From Clostridiales bacterium 38-18 (GTDB lineage: Bacteria > Bacillota > Clostridia > Peptostreptococcales > Acidaminobacteraceae): a DNA stretch of 64,000 bases. Under the pieces are notes generated by a model. The model was not told the DNA's origin. It was given only the letters and a program-made list of their open reading frames with translations, and searched no databases. The first letter of the stretch is position 1. Each line of letters opens with the position of its first letter. Positions 7,641 to 17,190 of the stretch are shown here, in pieces. The stretch lies in assembly GCA_001897605.1 (NCBI GenBank), contig MKTL01000024.1:62001-126000 (forward strand), in the 5' to 3' direction. Both the position numbers and the translations under genes were made by a program.

Positions 7641-8448
7641 TCATAACAACTTGGGTATTCTCATCCGCTTCATCTTCTTCAACCAGTTCTTCTTGACGAT
7701 CCTCAAGTGCTCTTTTACGAATAGAGATTTCACCAAAAATAGTTTCTTGTACGATTCTGATTTCTTTTAGCTTTAGCATTTCAAGAATCGCTAAAAAGGT
7801 GACAACTACCTCTTCTCTTGTGATGAACGCGTCAAATAGGGTTGAAAACTCAAAGCTTTCTTCGGTCAATATACGATTTCTAATTTTGATCAACTTATCG
7901 TCGACTGTGTGCGCATCGCGTTTGATGCCTTTAAAGTACTTTTGTCTACCGTCATCAAAACGGTTAATTTTAACGAGGACTCGCTGTATGGCCTCTACTA
8001 AAAGCATTTGATCCATGGATTCGTTAAGTGTTTCTTTGCTGACATGATCCACATATAGGCTTAGATCTGACTGTTCTTTAAAGACAACCTCATCCAACGT
8101 GCCTTCAGTTTCTCGAAGCAGACTTGCAATTTCTTTAAACTGTTTGTATTCAACCAGTCGTTTAACCAACTCTCGTCTCGGATCTTCATCGCTGTAATCG
8201 AACACTTCCATCTCATTTCGATCGGGTAGTAGCATTCTCGACTTGATCTCAATCAAGGTTGCCGCCATGACGATAAACTCAGTGGCGGTGTCTAGATCGA
8301 TATTTGATAGGTTATCGATTACTTCAAGGTATTGTGAAGTAATACTGACGATAGGGATATCATATATGTCAACTTCTTCTCTCGTTATTAAATGTAGTAG
8401 TAGATCCAGGGGGCCTTCAAAGGCTTCCAGTTTAATATCTATGCTCAT
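7630..8448 (-). CDS. scpA: segregation and condensation protein A (kleisin)
   Basis: ScpA bridges the Smc heads in condensin. The 272-residue protein opens MSIDIKLEAFEGPLDLLLHLI, the diagnostic ScpA motif, followed by EVDIYDIPIVSITSQYLEVI and EFIVMAATLIEIKSRMLLP. The C-terminal winged helix is around EEVVVTFLAILEMLKLKEI. An upstream TTG could extend it by five codons; I prefer the ATG at 8448 because GAGAG precedes it and the family begins there. It overlaps the end of the nucleotidyltransferase gene by 17 bases. The C-terminus is an acidic tail ending in TEL. Confidence 0.94.
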   Translation of the reverse strand: MSIDIKLEAFEGPLDLLLHLITREEVDIYDIPIVSITSQYLEVIDNLSNIDLDTATEFIVMAATLIEIKSRMLLPDRNEMEVFDYSDEDPRRELVKRLVEYKQFKEIASLLRETEGTLDEVVFKEQSDLSLYVDHVSKETLNESMDQMLLVEAIQRVLVKINRFDDGRQKYFKGIKRDAHTVDDKLIKIRNRILTEESFEFSTLFDAFITREEVVVTFLAILEMLKLKEIRIVQETIFGEISIRKRALEDRQEELVEEDEADENTQVVMTEL

Positions 8449-9679
8449 ATAATTTGCTCTCAATCCAATTTATTTCTTCTTTGACAGTCATAGGTTGTAA
8501 CTGCTCTATTTTATAGCGTTGCAAAGCCCCTAAGGTTGAACGCTTATTATATGTGATGGGTAAGTTTTTTTCAATCAATGCTTTTCTATTGATCATGATC
8601 TTAAGTGGTTTAAGCGTATTGATGTATCTTTCAAGATTTGCATTACTTTGTGGTGTTTGTGAAGCAATCCATGCAATCGCTAATTCAAAATCACTGAAAG
8701 GCGAAAGCAAATCAAACAAGTCAATATCTAAAATCGTCTCACAATCAAGTCGCTCTAAAACCATAAGCGTCCGGCTGACACCTCGACTTATGGTTTTAGA
8801 TGTATTAAACCAAAACGTTAGATTGGAAGAATAATAGGCTAATAGCTCTAGCTGCTGTAACTCTTTTATAGACAATTCTGGAAGAAGCTTGATTACTTGT
8901 ACCGTGTTTTCATGAATCCTGTTAGGAACAGCAATTGGGATTGGCTTTGCTTCTTCACTGATTTCAGGTACTACCTCAATCAGCAGACGATGCTCATTCA
9001 GTCGGTGTAGAAGCTCTGAATATTGGTCGTCCTCTATGTACTTAAGAAGTATTTTTTTATACCTCGCTTTTGAAAAATGGGTCAACCAATTATCCTGAAC
9101 TGCTCGATTAAACTGATCTTCTGTCAAAGGTTCTAATGATAAATCAAACGTTACCATATATTTAACTGCACGCATTAATCGAGATGGATCTTCATAGAAG
9201 CTATCTTCGTGAAGCGTTCTAATGCATTTCTGTTTAATATCCTGCGAAAAAAGCGGATGTGAATAGGCTACAGTGACAGGTCCAGAATGACCTAGTAAAT
9301 CTGAAATAGACTGTGGCGTCACTTCTACATAGCCCGTATTAATAGTAAAATCCCTGCGTTTAAGGTCGCCCACTAGATCACTGATCATTATATCTGGTAG
9401 CCCTTTATTTGCATGATACGTTTCAGTTCTAAATACGGCTAGATCGATTTGATAAGGCACAGCATTTAAAGTGGCAGTCATAAACTCACTGGTCTGAGTG
9501 ATATCAAATATTTTAATGGCTTCATAGAACAGGTCTTCGTTCATTGCAAGATCAATGTCAAAACTCTGCTTATGATAAAAGGCGTCGCGAACACAACCGC
9601 CCACGAAAAAAAATGGTGAATTAAGATGGTTCGCAATTTCAGTTAACTTAAGTAGTATGTCTTCAACCCTTTGTACCAT
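8432..9679 (-). CDS. cca: tRNA nucleotidyltransferase / poly(A) polymerase family protein
   Basis: A class II nucleotidyltransferase, most likely the CCA-adding enzyme that completes tRNA 3' ends. It has GGCVRD at 27-32, the metal-binding pair D41-I-D43, RRDFTINTGYVEV, and the neck motif EDPSRLMRAVKYM. It lacks an obvious HD domain and ends in an alpha-helical region. I start at the ATG at 9679 because GGAGG stands 6 bases before it; the open frame upstream lacks a site. A poly(A) polymerase or A-adding half-enzyme is the alternative. The 415-residue length fits either. It heads the cca-scpA-scpB-GNAT operon. Confidence 0.8.
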   Translation of the reverse strand: MVQRVEDILLKLTEIANHLNSPFFFVGGCVRDAFYHKQSFDIDLAMNEDLFYEAIKIFDITQTSEFMTATLNAVPYQIDLAVFRTETYHANKGLPDIMISDLVGDLKRRDFTINTGYVEVTPQSISDLLGHSGPVTVAYSHPLFSQDIKQKCIRTLHEDSFYEDPSRLMRAVKYMVTFDLSLEPLTEDQFNRAVQDNWLTHFSKARYKKILLKYIEDDQYSELLHRLNEHRLLIEVVPEISEEAKPIPIAVPNRIHENTVQVIKLLPELSIKELQQLELLAYYSSNLTFWFNTSKTISRGVSRTLMVLERLDCETILDIDLFDLLSPFSDFELAIAWIASQTPQSNANLERYINTLKPLKIMINRKALIEKNLPITYNKRSTLGALQRYKIEQLQPMTVKEEINWIESKLYEHRY

Positions 9680-9709
9680 CCTAAGCCTCCAATTTGAGCA
9701 ACTCATATT

Positions 9710-9738
9710 ATTATAACGTCAACTAAAATGAAAGACAA
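9710..9738 (-). promoter_or_regulatory. sigma-A promoter of cca-scpAB operon
   Basis: On the minus strand, TTGTCT (9738-9733), a 17-base spacer and a perfect TATAAT (9715-9710), placing the start about 25 bases before the cca ATG. It lies just downstream of the pdp terminator. Confidence 0.75.
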
Positions 9739-9810
9739 CTTAAACCAATCTGATTCCTTTTTATTATATAATAGAAAGCATCATTTAAAAAAAATAAATC
9801 ATTGCTGTTA

Positions 9811-9850
9811 TAAAAAAACACCCCACTTATTTTATCTAATAAATGGGGTG
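9811..9850 (-). terminator. terminator of the nucleoside salvage operon
   Basis: CACCCCA (9819-9825) pairs with TGGGGTG (9844-9850), and the stem continues weakly through TTATT/AATAA. On the minus strand it is followed by TTTTTTT. It ends the xerD/deoB-punA-pdp region 51 bases after the pdp stop. Confidence 0.85.
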
Positions 9851-9901
9851 AGACTTATTTGAAAATCTAACCTAGCACAATTAACCTACTAACCTATTTA
9901 C

Positions 9902-11203
9902 CTACTCGATAATCTCATAGATGTATTTAACCTCACCAGGGTGATGATTGCTAACGACGAAAGCGGTTCTTGCCATACGCTCAGCTTCAGTTGTATCATC
10001 TGCGTTTGTATGGAGCACACAGAGGACATCTCCTAAGTTGACGTGTTCACCAATTTTCTTTTTAAGTGTGATGCCAGCTGCAAAATCGATTGCATCTTCC
10101 TTTTTGCGTCTACCAGCACCGAGCATCATTGCTGATATACCAATCTTTTCAGCATCAAATCCAGCGACATAACCTTCAAGATCAGCCTTAACTTCAATGT
10201 GTTTTGAAGCTTTTGGTAATAACTCAGGGTTAGAGATCACTTCTGGGTTACCACCTTGAATTTGAACGAATTTTTTAAGAATCTCAATTGCTTCACCAGA
10301 AGCAATCAATGCTTCAAAGTGTTTGCGCGCTTGTTCAATGTTCTTAAAAGCGCCACCCAACACAGCCATATACGAAGCGATGGTAAGTGCAACTTCAGTT
10401 TCATCTTCAGCGCCGTGACCACTAAGCACTTCTATCGCCTCTTGGATTTCGTTTGCATTGCCCACTTCATGTCCAAGTGGTTGATCCATGTTCGTAATAA
10501 CAGCAACTGTTTTTCTATTGAGTGAGTTACCGATAGCTACCATGGTTTTTGCTAGCTCCCTAGCATCGTCAAGTGATTTCATGAAAGCACCTGAGCCTAC
10601 TTTAACATCGAGAACGATTGCGTCAGTGCCTGCGGCAATTTTTTTACTCATAATTGAGCTTGCAATTAACGGGATACTATCGATCGTCCCCGTTACATCT
10701 CTTAAAGCATATAGTTTTTTATCTGCAGGTGTCAGATTGCCCGACTGTCCAACGATTGCCATTTTATATTGGTTGACGTTGTTGATAAAGTCTTCATTGC
10801 TAAGCTCAACTTTAAATCCTTCAATCGCTTCAAGTTTATCGATGGTTCCGCCTGTATGACCGAGGCCTCTGCCTGACATTTTGGCTACAGGAACACCCAC
10901 TGAAGCAACGAGTGGAATAACGATTAAGCTGATTTTATCACCTACACCACCAGTTGAGTGCTTGTCAACCTTGATGCCTTCAATTCTGCTAAGGTCCACT
11001 TGATCGCCAGAACGCACCATGGCATCCGTTAAATCTGCAATTTCTTGAGCTTCCATTCCCTTAAAATAGATTGCCATTAATAGAGCAGACGCTTGGTAAT
11101 CAGGAATTTCACCTTTAGTATATCCTTCAATAAAAAAGTCAATTTCAGCTTTTGATAATGACTCTCCGTGTTTTTTCTTATTGATTACATCAACTATACG
11201 CAT
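9902..11203 (-). CDS. pdp: pyrimidine-nucleoside phosphorylase
   Basis: The enzyme cleaves thymidine, deoxyuridine or uridine with phosphate to the base and (deoxy)ribose-1-phosphate. The 433-residue sequence starts MRIVDVINKKKHGESLSKAEI and contains the phosphate and ribose binding region KVDKHSTGGVGDK, the MSGRGLGHTGGTIDKLEAI signature and VGSGAFMKSLDDA, matching thymidine/pyrimidine phosphorylases. Whether it prefers thymidine (DeoA) or accepts uridine (Pdp) cannot be judged by eye; Firmicute homologues are usually Pdp. It is the last gene of deoB-punA-pdp, which channels nucleosides to pentose phosphates. Confidence 0.93.
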   Translation of the reverse strand: MRIVDVINKKKHGESLSKAEIDFFIEGYTKGEIPDYQASALLMAIYFKGMEAQEIADLTDAMVRSGDQVDLSRIEGIKVDKHSTGGVGDKISLIVIPLVASVGVPVAKMSGRGLGHTGGTIDKLEAIEGFKVELSNEDFINNVNQYKMAIVGQSGNLTPADKKLYALRDVTGTIDSIPLIASSIMSKKIAAGTDAIVLDVKVGSGAFMKSLDDARELAKTMVAIGNSLNRKTVAVITNMDQPLGHEVGNANEIQEAIEVLSGHGAEDETEVALTIASYMAVLGGAFKNIEQARKHFEALIASGEAIEILKKFVQIQGGNPEVISNPELLPKASKHIEVKADLEGYVAGFDAEKIGISAMMLGAGRRKKEDAIDFAAGITLKKKIGEHVNLGDVLCVLHTNADDTTEAERMARTAFVVSNHHPGEVKYIYEIIE

Positions 11204-11216
11204 TGCCGCCTCCTAA

Positions 11217-12038
11217 TTATGCAATTTCGATAATTCGATTCACAAGTTTGATAAATGTGCTTTGAACTCGATTTGCAACTTCTACAACTTCTTGATGATT
11301 TAAAGCTGTCTTTTGAATGCCGGCAGCCATATTTGTAATACATGAGATACCTGTTACTTTCATACCCATATGTGCTGCTACAAGTGCCTCAGGAGCAGTT
11401 GACATACCTACGGCATCTCCGCCTAACATTTTAGCAAGTCTAACTTCAGCAGGCGTCTCGTAAGCAGGACCAGTAAAATAGAAATAAACCCCTTGCTTGA
11501 GATCAATATTCAAAGCTTTTGCTTCATCAAGTATTTGTGCATTGAACTCAGGGCTATAAATACTTGAAGCATCTGGGAATCTTGGTCCAAGCTCAGATTC
11601 GTTTTTACCGATCAATGGATTAACACCCATGATATTGATTTGATCTGTAATCAGCATCAGTGTACCACCGCTGAACGATTCATTTGTACCACCAGCAGCA
11701 TTGGTTAAAATCAAATGCTTCACGCCTAAAGCCTTTAACACTCTCACAGGAAATGTTACTTCTTGCATCGTGTAACCTTCGTAGTAGTGAAAGCGCCCTT
11801 GCATCGCAATGACGTTTTTACCATTGAGTTTACCTACGACAAACTGACCCTCGTGACCTTCTACAGTAGATACTGGAAAATGAGGAATTTCAGAATACTT
11901 AATTTTAATAGGTGATTCAATCTCCTCTGCCATAACACCTAAACCCGAGCCGAGTATCAATCCTATATCAGGCTTAACAGTGAGCTTTGACTCAATATAT
12001 GCTTTCGCTTCACTCATTTTCAAGAGCAATTGATCCAT
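11217..12038 (-). CDS. punA: purine-nucleoside phosphorylase, type I (trimeric)
   Basis: This enzyme phosphorolyses inosine, guanosine and their deoxy forms. The 273-residue protein has GLILGSGLGVMAEEI near the N-terminus, FHYYEGYTMQEVTFPVRV, LTNAAGGTNESF, GVYFYFTGPAYETPAEVR and MSTAPEALVAAHMGMKV, all type I (trimeric, PNPH/PunA) motifs rather than DeoD hexameric ones. It sits 13 bases before pdp and 18 after deoB in one transcript, feeding ribose-1-phosphate to phosphopentomutase. Confidence 0.95.
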   Translation of the reverse strand: MDQLLLKMSEAKAYIESKLTVKPDIGLILGSGLGVMAEEIESPIKIKYSEIPHFPVSTVEGHEGQFVVGKLNGKNVIAMQGRFHYYEGYTMQEVTFPVRVLKALGVKHLILTNAAGGTNESFSGGTLMLITDQINIMGVNPLIGKNESELGPRFPDASSIYSPEFNAQILDEAKALNIDLKQGVYFYFTGPAYETPAEVRLAKMLGGDAVGMSTAPEALVAAHMGMKVTGISCITNMAAGIQKTALNHQEVVEVANRVQSTFIKLVNRIIEIA

Positions 12039-12056
12039 TTTTGCCTCCTAAGACAC

Positions 12057-13229
12057 TTATTTTAAAATTTCATTTTTAAAGCTTGTTCCGTTTGCAGTAG
12101 CTGGGATACCTAAAATGTCTGATACAGTTGCAGCTACATCTGCAAACGTCTGACGTGTACCAATATTGGTACCTGCTTTTACGTCATCACCATAGATTAA
12201 GAGTGGAATATATTCTCTTGTATGATCGGTACCACTATATGCGGGATCATTACCATGATCTGCAAGAATGATGAGTAGGTCAGAAGGCTTCATTGCATTA
12301 AATAATTCTGGCAATCTTGCATCCACCTCTTCAATCGCTTGACGATAGCCAGCGACATCTCTTCTATGACCGAACTTTGCGTCAAAATCTACTAAGTTTG
12401 TAAATAGAATGCCTTTAAAATCTTCTTTAAGATAATTCAGGGTCTGATCGACACCATCCATATTATCCTTTGTATGAACATCGTGTGTGATCCCTTCGCC
12501 ATCGTAAATATCGACGATTTTACCGACCGCTCTTACGTCATACCCAGCTTCTTTTGCATAATCAAGAACCGTTTTTTCAAATGGCTTTATGCTATAATCT
12601 CTTCTGTTTGAAGTTCTTTGGAAATTACCCGGTTCGCCTACGAACGGTCTCGCAATGACTCTGGCAACCTGATCATCTCCAACTAAGATATCTCTAGCAA
12701 TTTGACACATGCGATAGAGCTCATCTAAAGGAATGATATCCTCATGTGCAGCAATTTGAAATACGGAATCTGCTGATGTATAAACAATCGGATTTCCAGT
12801 TTTCATATGCTCTTCACCCAGTTCATCTAAGACAACTGTACCTGATGCAGGTTTATTACAGAGCACCTTGCGACCTGTTTGTGCTTCAAAAGCATTTATA
12901 ATATGTGGCGGGAAGCCATCCGGATAGGTTTTAAAGGGTTGTTCAATTTTAAGTCCTGCAATTTCCCAGTGACCAGTCGTTGTATCTTTACCATTAGAAG
13001 CTTCTAAGCTTCTACCAAATGCGCCGATTGGATTTGGGTCTGCATCGATATAATCGATGCCGTCGATGTTGCCTACGCCTAATTTTCTTAAATTAGGAAT
13101 TTTAAAATGATCTGTCGATTTTGCAATGTGACCCAGGGTGCTAACACCGATATCACCAAATTGCTCTGAGTCTGGCAAAGCGCCAATACCCACGCTATCA
13201 AGTACAAATAATACCACGCGATTAACCAT
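12057..13229 (-). CDS. deoB: phosphopentomutase
   Basis: DeoB interconverts ribose-1-phosphate and ribose-5-phosphate using two metal ions in an alkaline-phosphatase-like fold. Metal and active-site segments are VLDSVGIGALPD at the start, SNGKDTTTGHWEIAG near residue 90, and DFDAKFGHRRD with LADHGNDPAYSGTDHTREY near the C-terminus. The length, 390 residues, is normal. GGAGG precedes the ATG. It follows xerD, separated by a strong terminator, so it may have its own start, although I see no convincing promoter in the 80-base gap. Confidence 0.96.
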   Translation of the reverse strand: MVNRVVLFVLDSVGIGALPDSEQFGDIGVSTLGHIAKSTDHFKIPNLRKLGVGNIDGIDYIDADPNPIGAFGRSLEASNGKDTTTGHWEIAGLKIEQPFKTYPDGFPPHIINAFEAQTGRKVLCNKPASGTVVLDELGEEHMKTGNPIVYTSADSVFQIAAHEDIIPLDELYRMCQIARDILVGDDQVARVIARPFVGEPGNFQRTSNRRDYSIKPFEKTVLDYAKEAGYDVRAVGKIVDIYDGEGITHDVHTKDNMDGVDQTLNYLKEDFKGILFTNLVDFDAKFGHRRDVAGYRQAIEEVDARLPELFNAMKPSDLLIILADHGNDPAYSGTDHTREYIPLLIYGDDVKAGTNIGTRQTFADVAATVSDILGIPATANGTSFKNEILK

Positions 13230-13313
13230 AGTGTTCCTCCTATATTTTTCTACCGATTCTCAGTTCAGTTTTTTTTGATTACATAAGCTTCAATCCAACT
13301 GACAGCGGCTAAT

Positions 13314-13337
13314 TAAAAAAGAGCCTAATTAGGCTCT
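13314..13337 (-). terminator. terminator that contains the xerD stop codon
   Basis: The palindrome AGAGCCTAATTAGGCTCT (13337-13320) is followed on the minus strand by TTTTTT. The last xerD codon (GCC) and its stop TAA (13331-13329) lie inside the hairpin, so translation termination and the terminator share sequence. Confidence 0.85.
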
Positions 13338-14222
13338 AGGGTGTGTTTTTTCATAGATATCTCTCAGCTTGGCATTCGACATTTCAAGGTAAATCTGAGT
13401 TGTTGCAACATCAGAATGCCCTAACATTTCTTGAACTGATTTTAAATCTGCGCCATTTTGAATTAAATGAAATGCAAAAGAGTGTCTCAGCGTATGCGGT
13501 GTAATTGATTTGTGAATATTCGCTTCTTCTGAATAGCGTTTTATCACTTTCCAAAACCCTTGACGCGTCAATTTCTTTCCATAATAATTCACAAATAAGG
13601 CATCTTCGTCCTCAGAAACAAGCTGACCCCTACCATCTTTCAAATAAATTTCAATCGCTCTTGAAGCCATTGAACCTAGCGGAATCACTCTTGTCTTGTT
13701 CGCTCCTTTACACTTGATATACCCCATGGTTGTGTTGATATCAGATAGTGTCAAAGAAATCAGTTCAGAAACGCGAATACCAGTAGCATAGAGAAGCTCA
13801 ATCATGGCTTTATCCCTTTTGCCTATAGATGTTCGCACATCAGGTCTTGATAGTAATCTTTCAACCTCTGCAAGAGTTAATACCTGAGGCATTTTACGAT
13901 CTTGCTTCGGTGCTTCCAGTTCGGTTGTTGGATTGCTTAACATAAACCCTTTGTGGTGTAAAAACGAATAAAAGGTTCTAAGCGACGCAATCGTTCTAGA
14001 AATTGTCGCATTTGCTTTTCCTGACTTCTTGAGAGAAATCGTATAGGTCATCAGATCAACTGGCGAAACCTGAGTTAAATCGTCTAGCTTTAAATTTGAA
14101 CTCACATACTCACAAAAAAACTTTAAGTCTCTTTTGTATGACAATAGCGTATTCGTCGATAATTTCTTGTGATCTACAAGAAAAGCTTCATATTCGTTTA
14201 TGTAACTGTTCATCTTTTCCAT
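13329..14222 (-). CDS. xerD: tyrosine recombinase XerD
   Basis: This is the chromosome-dimer-resolving tyrosine recombinase. It has an N-terminal SAM-like core-binding domain (1-100) and a C-terminal catalytic domain with the full active-site set: Arg150 (GIRVSEL), Lys172 (KGANKTR), His243-x-x-Arg246 (HTLRHSF), His269 (MLGHSD) and Tyr278 (TTQIYLE). The length, 297 residues, is typical. The xerD-deoB-punA order matches the Bacillus ripX-drm-pup locus, so it is the housekeeping enzyme and not a mobile-element integrase. The start could also be the fourth codon (14213). Confidence 0.93.
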   Translation of the reverse strand: MEKMNSYINEYEAFLVDHKKLSTNTLLSYKRDLKFFCEYVSSNLKLDDLTQVSPVDLMTYTISLKKSGKANATISRTIASLRTFYSFLHHKGFMLSNPTTELEAPKQDRKMPQVLTLAEVERLLSRPDVRTSIGKRDKAMIELLYATGIRVSELISLTLSDINTTMGYIKCKGANKTRVIPLGSMASRAIEIYLKDGRGQLVSEDEDALFVNYYGKKLTRQGFWKVIKRYSEEANIHKSITPHTLRHSFAFHLIQNGADLKSVQEMLGHSDVATTQIYLEMSNAKLRDIYEKTHPRA

Positions 14223-14289
14223 ATATATACCCCTATTTTATCTTAAACCCATGAAATTTAAATACATTTGACCATCTTTTGTAGTGATT

Positions 14290-15480
14290 TTACAATTTGG
14301 ATGCCTTTATTGTTTTCTTTTGCGCATACATTTCTTCGTCCGCTTCGTGTACAAAGCTCAATAAAGTAGTGTGTTTTGAAGCTTCAAACTGTGTTATACC
14401 AACGCTCGCACTAATTTTAAACTTATATTCACCCACAGAATTCACCTTTAAAAACTCATCTGTAATTCTTCTCCAAACTCTTTGGGCTTGTTGCTTGTTA
14501 CACCTCGTAAAAATAATTAAAAACTCATCCCCTCCTAATCTCGATACGACATCAAACTCTCTAAGTGACGATTGTATATTCATAGAAATTGTTTTAATTA
14601 ATCGGTCGCCCTCCTTATGTCCCCATTTGTCGTTGACAACCTTCAGATCGTTTATATCTACATAAGCAATCGTCAAATCATACTTAAATCTAATCGCTCT
14701 TGCCATTTCAGATTTCAAATGTGTCAAACCCGCTTCTCTACTGAGTGCACCTGTCATGACATCGGTTTCAGCTTTAAACTTATAGTTTTCAAGGTTACGA
14801 TCGACCATGAAGGTACGATTAACAAGTATGATCAGCACGAGAATCATTACGGTGACAAACAAAAAGCTAACGATAAAGTAACCTGTAAAGGCAGAAGAAT
14901 TAGGTACTCTCAACACACCATTTGCAGTGAATTTCGCCATATTTTCAAAGGTTAATCTTTGATAGATGATCACCAATGAAAACAAGCCTAGATTGCTTAA
15001 AAGCATAATCAAATCTAAGCGAATATTGTTTTGAGCGTATTTTTTAAACTGTGAAACCACCATTCTATAATAACTCAGTAAGGTTACCAGCCCACCAAAA
15101 TAAAAGATATTTGCCAAAAAATTTCCTGACGCATAGAGCGTTCTATAATCCAAAAGATTGCCATCAACTAATAGAATTAAGTTAGCTGCTACCATTGATG
15201 CAATAATTGACATCAAGTAGAGCAACATAACAGACATAGCAGATACAAACGATGAAATTTGATACATAAATCGCAAAAGTAGCATAAGCCCGAGATGAAA
15301 GATAAGCACCGAATTGAGGTGAATTAGGTCAACTCGAGTCATCATGATAGCCAAATAAAGCACCGTTATCCCGTGCTTTAATTTTGATTCTTTTTTTAAT
15401 TTAGGTGCCAGACGCGTCAAAACGACAAGCATTAGGCTCCCTGTTAACAGGCTGTACAAAAATCTTATCAACAAATCCAT
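14290..15480 (-). CDS. membrane-bound diguanylate cyclase
   Basis: The first ~225 residues form about six transmembrane helices (e.g. 5-23, 36-50, 60-75, 85-105, 155-175, 200-220) with no recognisable named sensor. Residues ~235-396 are a GGDEF domain with the intact catalytic signature GGDEF at 316-320. The inhibitory I-site R307-x-x-D310 lies exactly five residues before it, so an active, product-inhibited cyclic-di-GMP synthase is expected. It begins one base after the recN stop, thus at the end of the long repair/isoprenoid operon. No EAL or HD-GYP domain is fused. Sensed signal unknown. Confidence 0.88.
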   Translation of the reverse strand: MDLLIRFLYSLLTGSLMLVVLTRLAPKLKKESKLKHGITVLYLAIMMTRVDLIHLNSVLIFHLGLMLLLRFMYQISSFVSAMSVMLLYLMSIIASMVAANLILLVDGNLLDYRTLYASGNFLANIFYFGGLVTLLSYYRMVVSQFKKYAQNNIRLDLIMLLSNLGLFSLVIIYQRLTFENMAKFTANGVLRVPNSSAFTGYFIVSFLFVTVMILVLIILVNRTFMVDRNLENYKFKAETDVMTGALSREAGLTHLKSEMARAIRFKYDLTIAYVDINDLKVVNDKWGHKEGDRLIKTISMNIQSSLREFDVVSRLGGDEFLIIFTRCNKQQAQRVWRRITDEFLKVNSVGEYKFKISASVGITQFEASKHTTLLSFVHEADEEMYAQKKTIKASKL

Positions 15481-15481
15481 T

Positions 15482-17173
15482 TCAATGCCTCAAAATGATT
15501 TTTTTATCTCTCGCATTTTTCAACATCTCGCGTGCATGCTGTGTTGTTGATTCTGTTACCTTTGCGCCACCAACCAATCTACTGATCTCATCTTCCATTT
15601 TACCTTCATCTAATTTTGAAAGGACAGTTTCAGTTTGAGTGCCATCAGATGACTTCTCAATTAAATAGTGATGATCAGCATAGACTGCAATCTGTGGCAA
15701 ATGGGTAATACAGATAATCTGACTGTTCATAGCAATTTTTGATAATTTTTCTCCGACAATATTAGCAGTAATGCCACTAATCCCTGTATCGATCTCATCA
15801 AAAACAAGGGTAGCAACCTCATCAATTCTGCCGATAACGATTTTAATCGCAAGCATCAGTCTTGAGAGCTCACCTCCAGAGACTACCTTCTTTAAGGCTC
15901 TAAAGGGTTGACCGATATTGGTCGTTATTAAAAAATCGATTTCATCGATTCCCATTCTTCTAACAGAATGGTTTTGTATTAACTCTATTCTAAAAGAAGC
16001 TTCCTTCATATTAAGCTCATGGAGTTCTTGCTCTAATGCCTTTTCAAAAGCTTTTGCTGCCTTGGCTCTTAACTCTGAAAGCTTTGAGGCTTCGCTAAAA
16101 TAAGTCGCCATTTTATTCTCGATCGCTTGATTCACTTCAGCTATCTTAGATTCAATAGATTCAAGATTTTCACGTTCTGAACATAAGCTATCATAATGTG
16201 AAATTATTAGTTCAATACCTTGACCATATTTCGTCTTGAGTGTGTTAATGGTATCAAGGCGTTCCTCCAAGGCTTTTAGTTTTTCAGGATCAACATCAAG
16301 CTTTTCTGAATAATGAACCAAATCCTTTGAAAGATCCTCCATTAAATAAAAGATATCCTTTAATCTTAAACCAAACCCATCAAGCATCTCGTGAAACCCT
16401 TCTAGCTTTCTGAATTGTCCATTGATTGATGAAAGGCTACCAATTGTCCCATCGCCATAGTCACCATTAAAAAACTCGATTGCATTCTCTATCGTTTCTT
16501 TTATCTGTCCCATGTGATTAAGGTATTCAAATGATTTTTCAAGTTCAATATCTTCACCTGGTTTTAGCTTGGCGAGTTCTATTTCGTTGATTTGATAATT
16601 TATATAATCAAGCTGCTTCACGCGATCATTTGATTTATCCTCTAAAACCGCTAGCGACTCTCTAAGCTCATTTATTTCGTCATAATATCGACGAATATTT
16701 TTCAAAATACCTTCGTGCTGCTCACCACCATACGCGTCAAGTAGTGTCAGCTGTTCTTCCTTTCCTAGTAAGGTCTGATGCTCATTTTGACCATGAATAT
16801 TAATTAACGCTTCCGTTACTTGCTTAAGCTGTGAAAGCGTTACCATCTGTCCATTAATTCTCGACTGACTCTTGCCCTTCGATTGAATTTCGCGGGATAG
16901 GATGATTACCTCGTCATCGGTCGGAATCATTTGATTCATTAATATTGAATTTACTGTGGGATTGGTTTGAAAGCTGGCATTAATCAGCGCTTTATCGCTA
17001 CCAATTCGAACGGCATCTTTACTTGCTGTGCCACCCATCACAAGATTTAATGCTCCTAAAACCATCGACTTACCAGCTCCAGTTTCACCTGTTAAGACGT
17101 TTAGACCTTCATCAAACCTGAGCTGCGCTTTTTTAATCAAGACAAAATCACTAATGTTAAGCTCAAAAAGCAT
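15482..17173 (-). CDS. recN: DNA repair protein RecN
   Basis: RecN is an SMC-like ATPase acting in double-strand-break repair. The 563-residue protein starts MLFELNISDFVLIKKAQLRF with the Walker A GETGAGKS at about 30-37. It has a central coiled coil (roughly 150-370), the ABC signature VVSGGELSRLMLAIKIV and Walker B TLVFDEIDTGISG near the C-terminus. It lies 17 bases after argR, the argR-recN pairing seen throughout Firmicutes. Confidence 0.96.
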   Translation of the reverse strand: MLFELNISDFVLIKKAQLRFDEGLNVLTGETGAGKSMVLGALNLVMGGTASKDAVRIGSDKALINASFQTNPTVNSILMNQMIPTDDEVIILSREIQSKGKSQSRINGQMVTLSQLKQVTEALINIHGQNEHQTLLGKEEQLTLLDAYGGEQHEGILKNIRRYYDEINELRESLAVLEDKSNDRVKQLDYINYQINEIELAKLKPGEDIELEKSFEYLNHMGQIKETIENAIEFFNGDYGDGTIGSLSSINGQFRKLEGFHEMLDGFGLRLKDIFYLMEDLSKDLVHYSEKLDVDPEKLKALEERLDTINTLKTKYGQGIELIISHYDSLCSERENLESIESKIAEVNQAIENKMATYFSEASKLSELRAKAAKAFEKALEQELHELNMKEASFRIELIQNHSVRRMGIDEIDFLITTNIGQPFRALKKVVSGGELSRLMLAIKIVIGRIDEVATLVFDEIDTGISGITANIVGEKLSKIAMNSQIICITHLPQIAVYADHHYLIEKSSDGTQTETVLSKLDEGKMEDEISRLVGGAKVTESTTQHAREMLKNARDKKIILRH

Positions 17174-17190
17174 GCGACCTCCACCTGTCT

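Noticed and set aside
10488-10859. Plus-strand open frame of 123 codons over pdp
   Set aside because: It is antisense to conserved pdp, has no ribosome site or recognisable protein pattern, and arises from the codon bias of the real gene.
13329-14222. Integrase of a mobile element
   Set aside because: Although a tyrosine recombinase, the xerD-deoB-punA context and lack of attachment sites or phage genes make it the chromosomal XerD.
14297-14955. Plus-strand frames over the GGDEF gene
   Set aside because: Antisense to a conserved catalytic domain with the intact GGDEF motif; no supporting signals.
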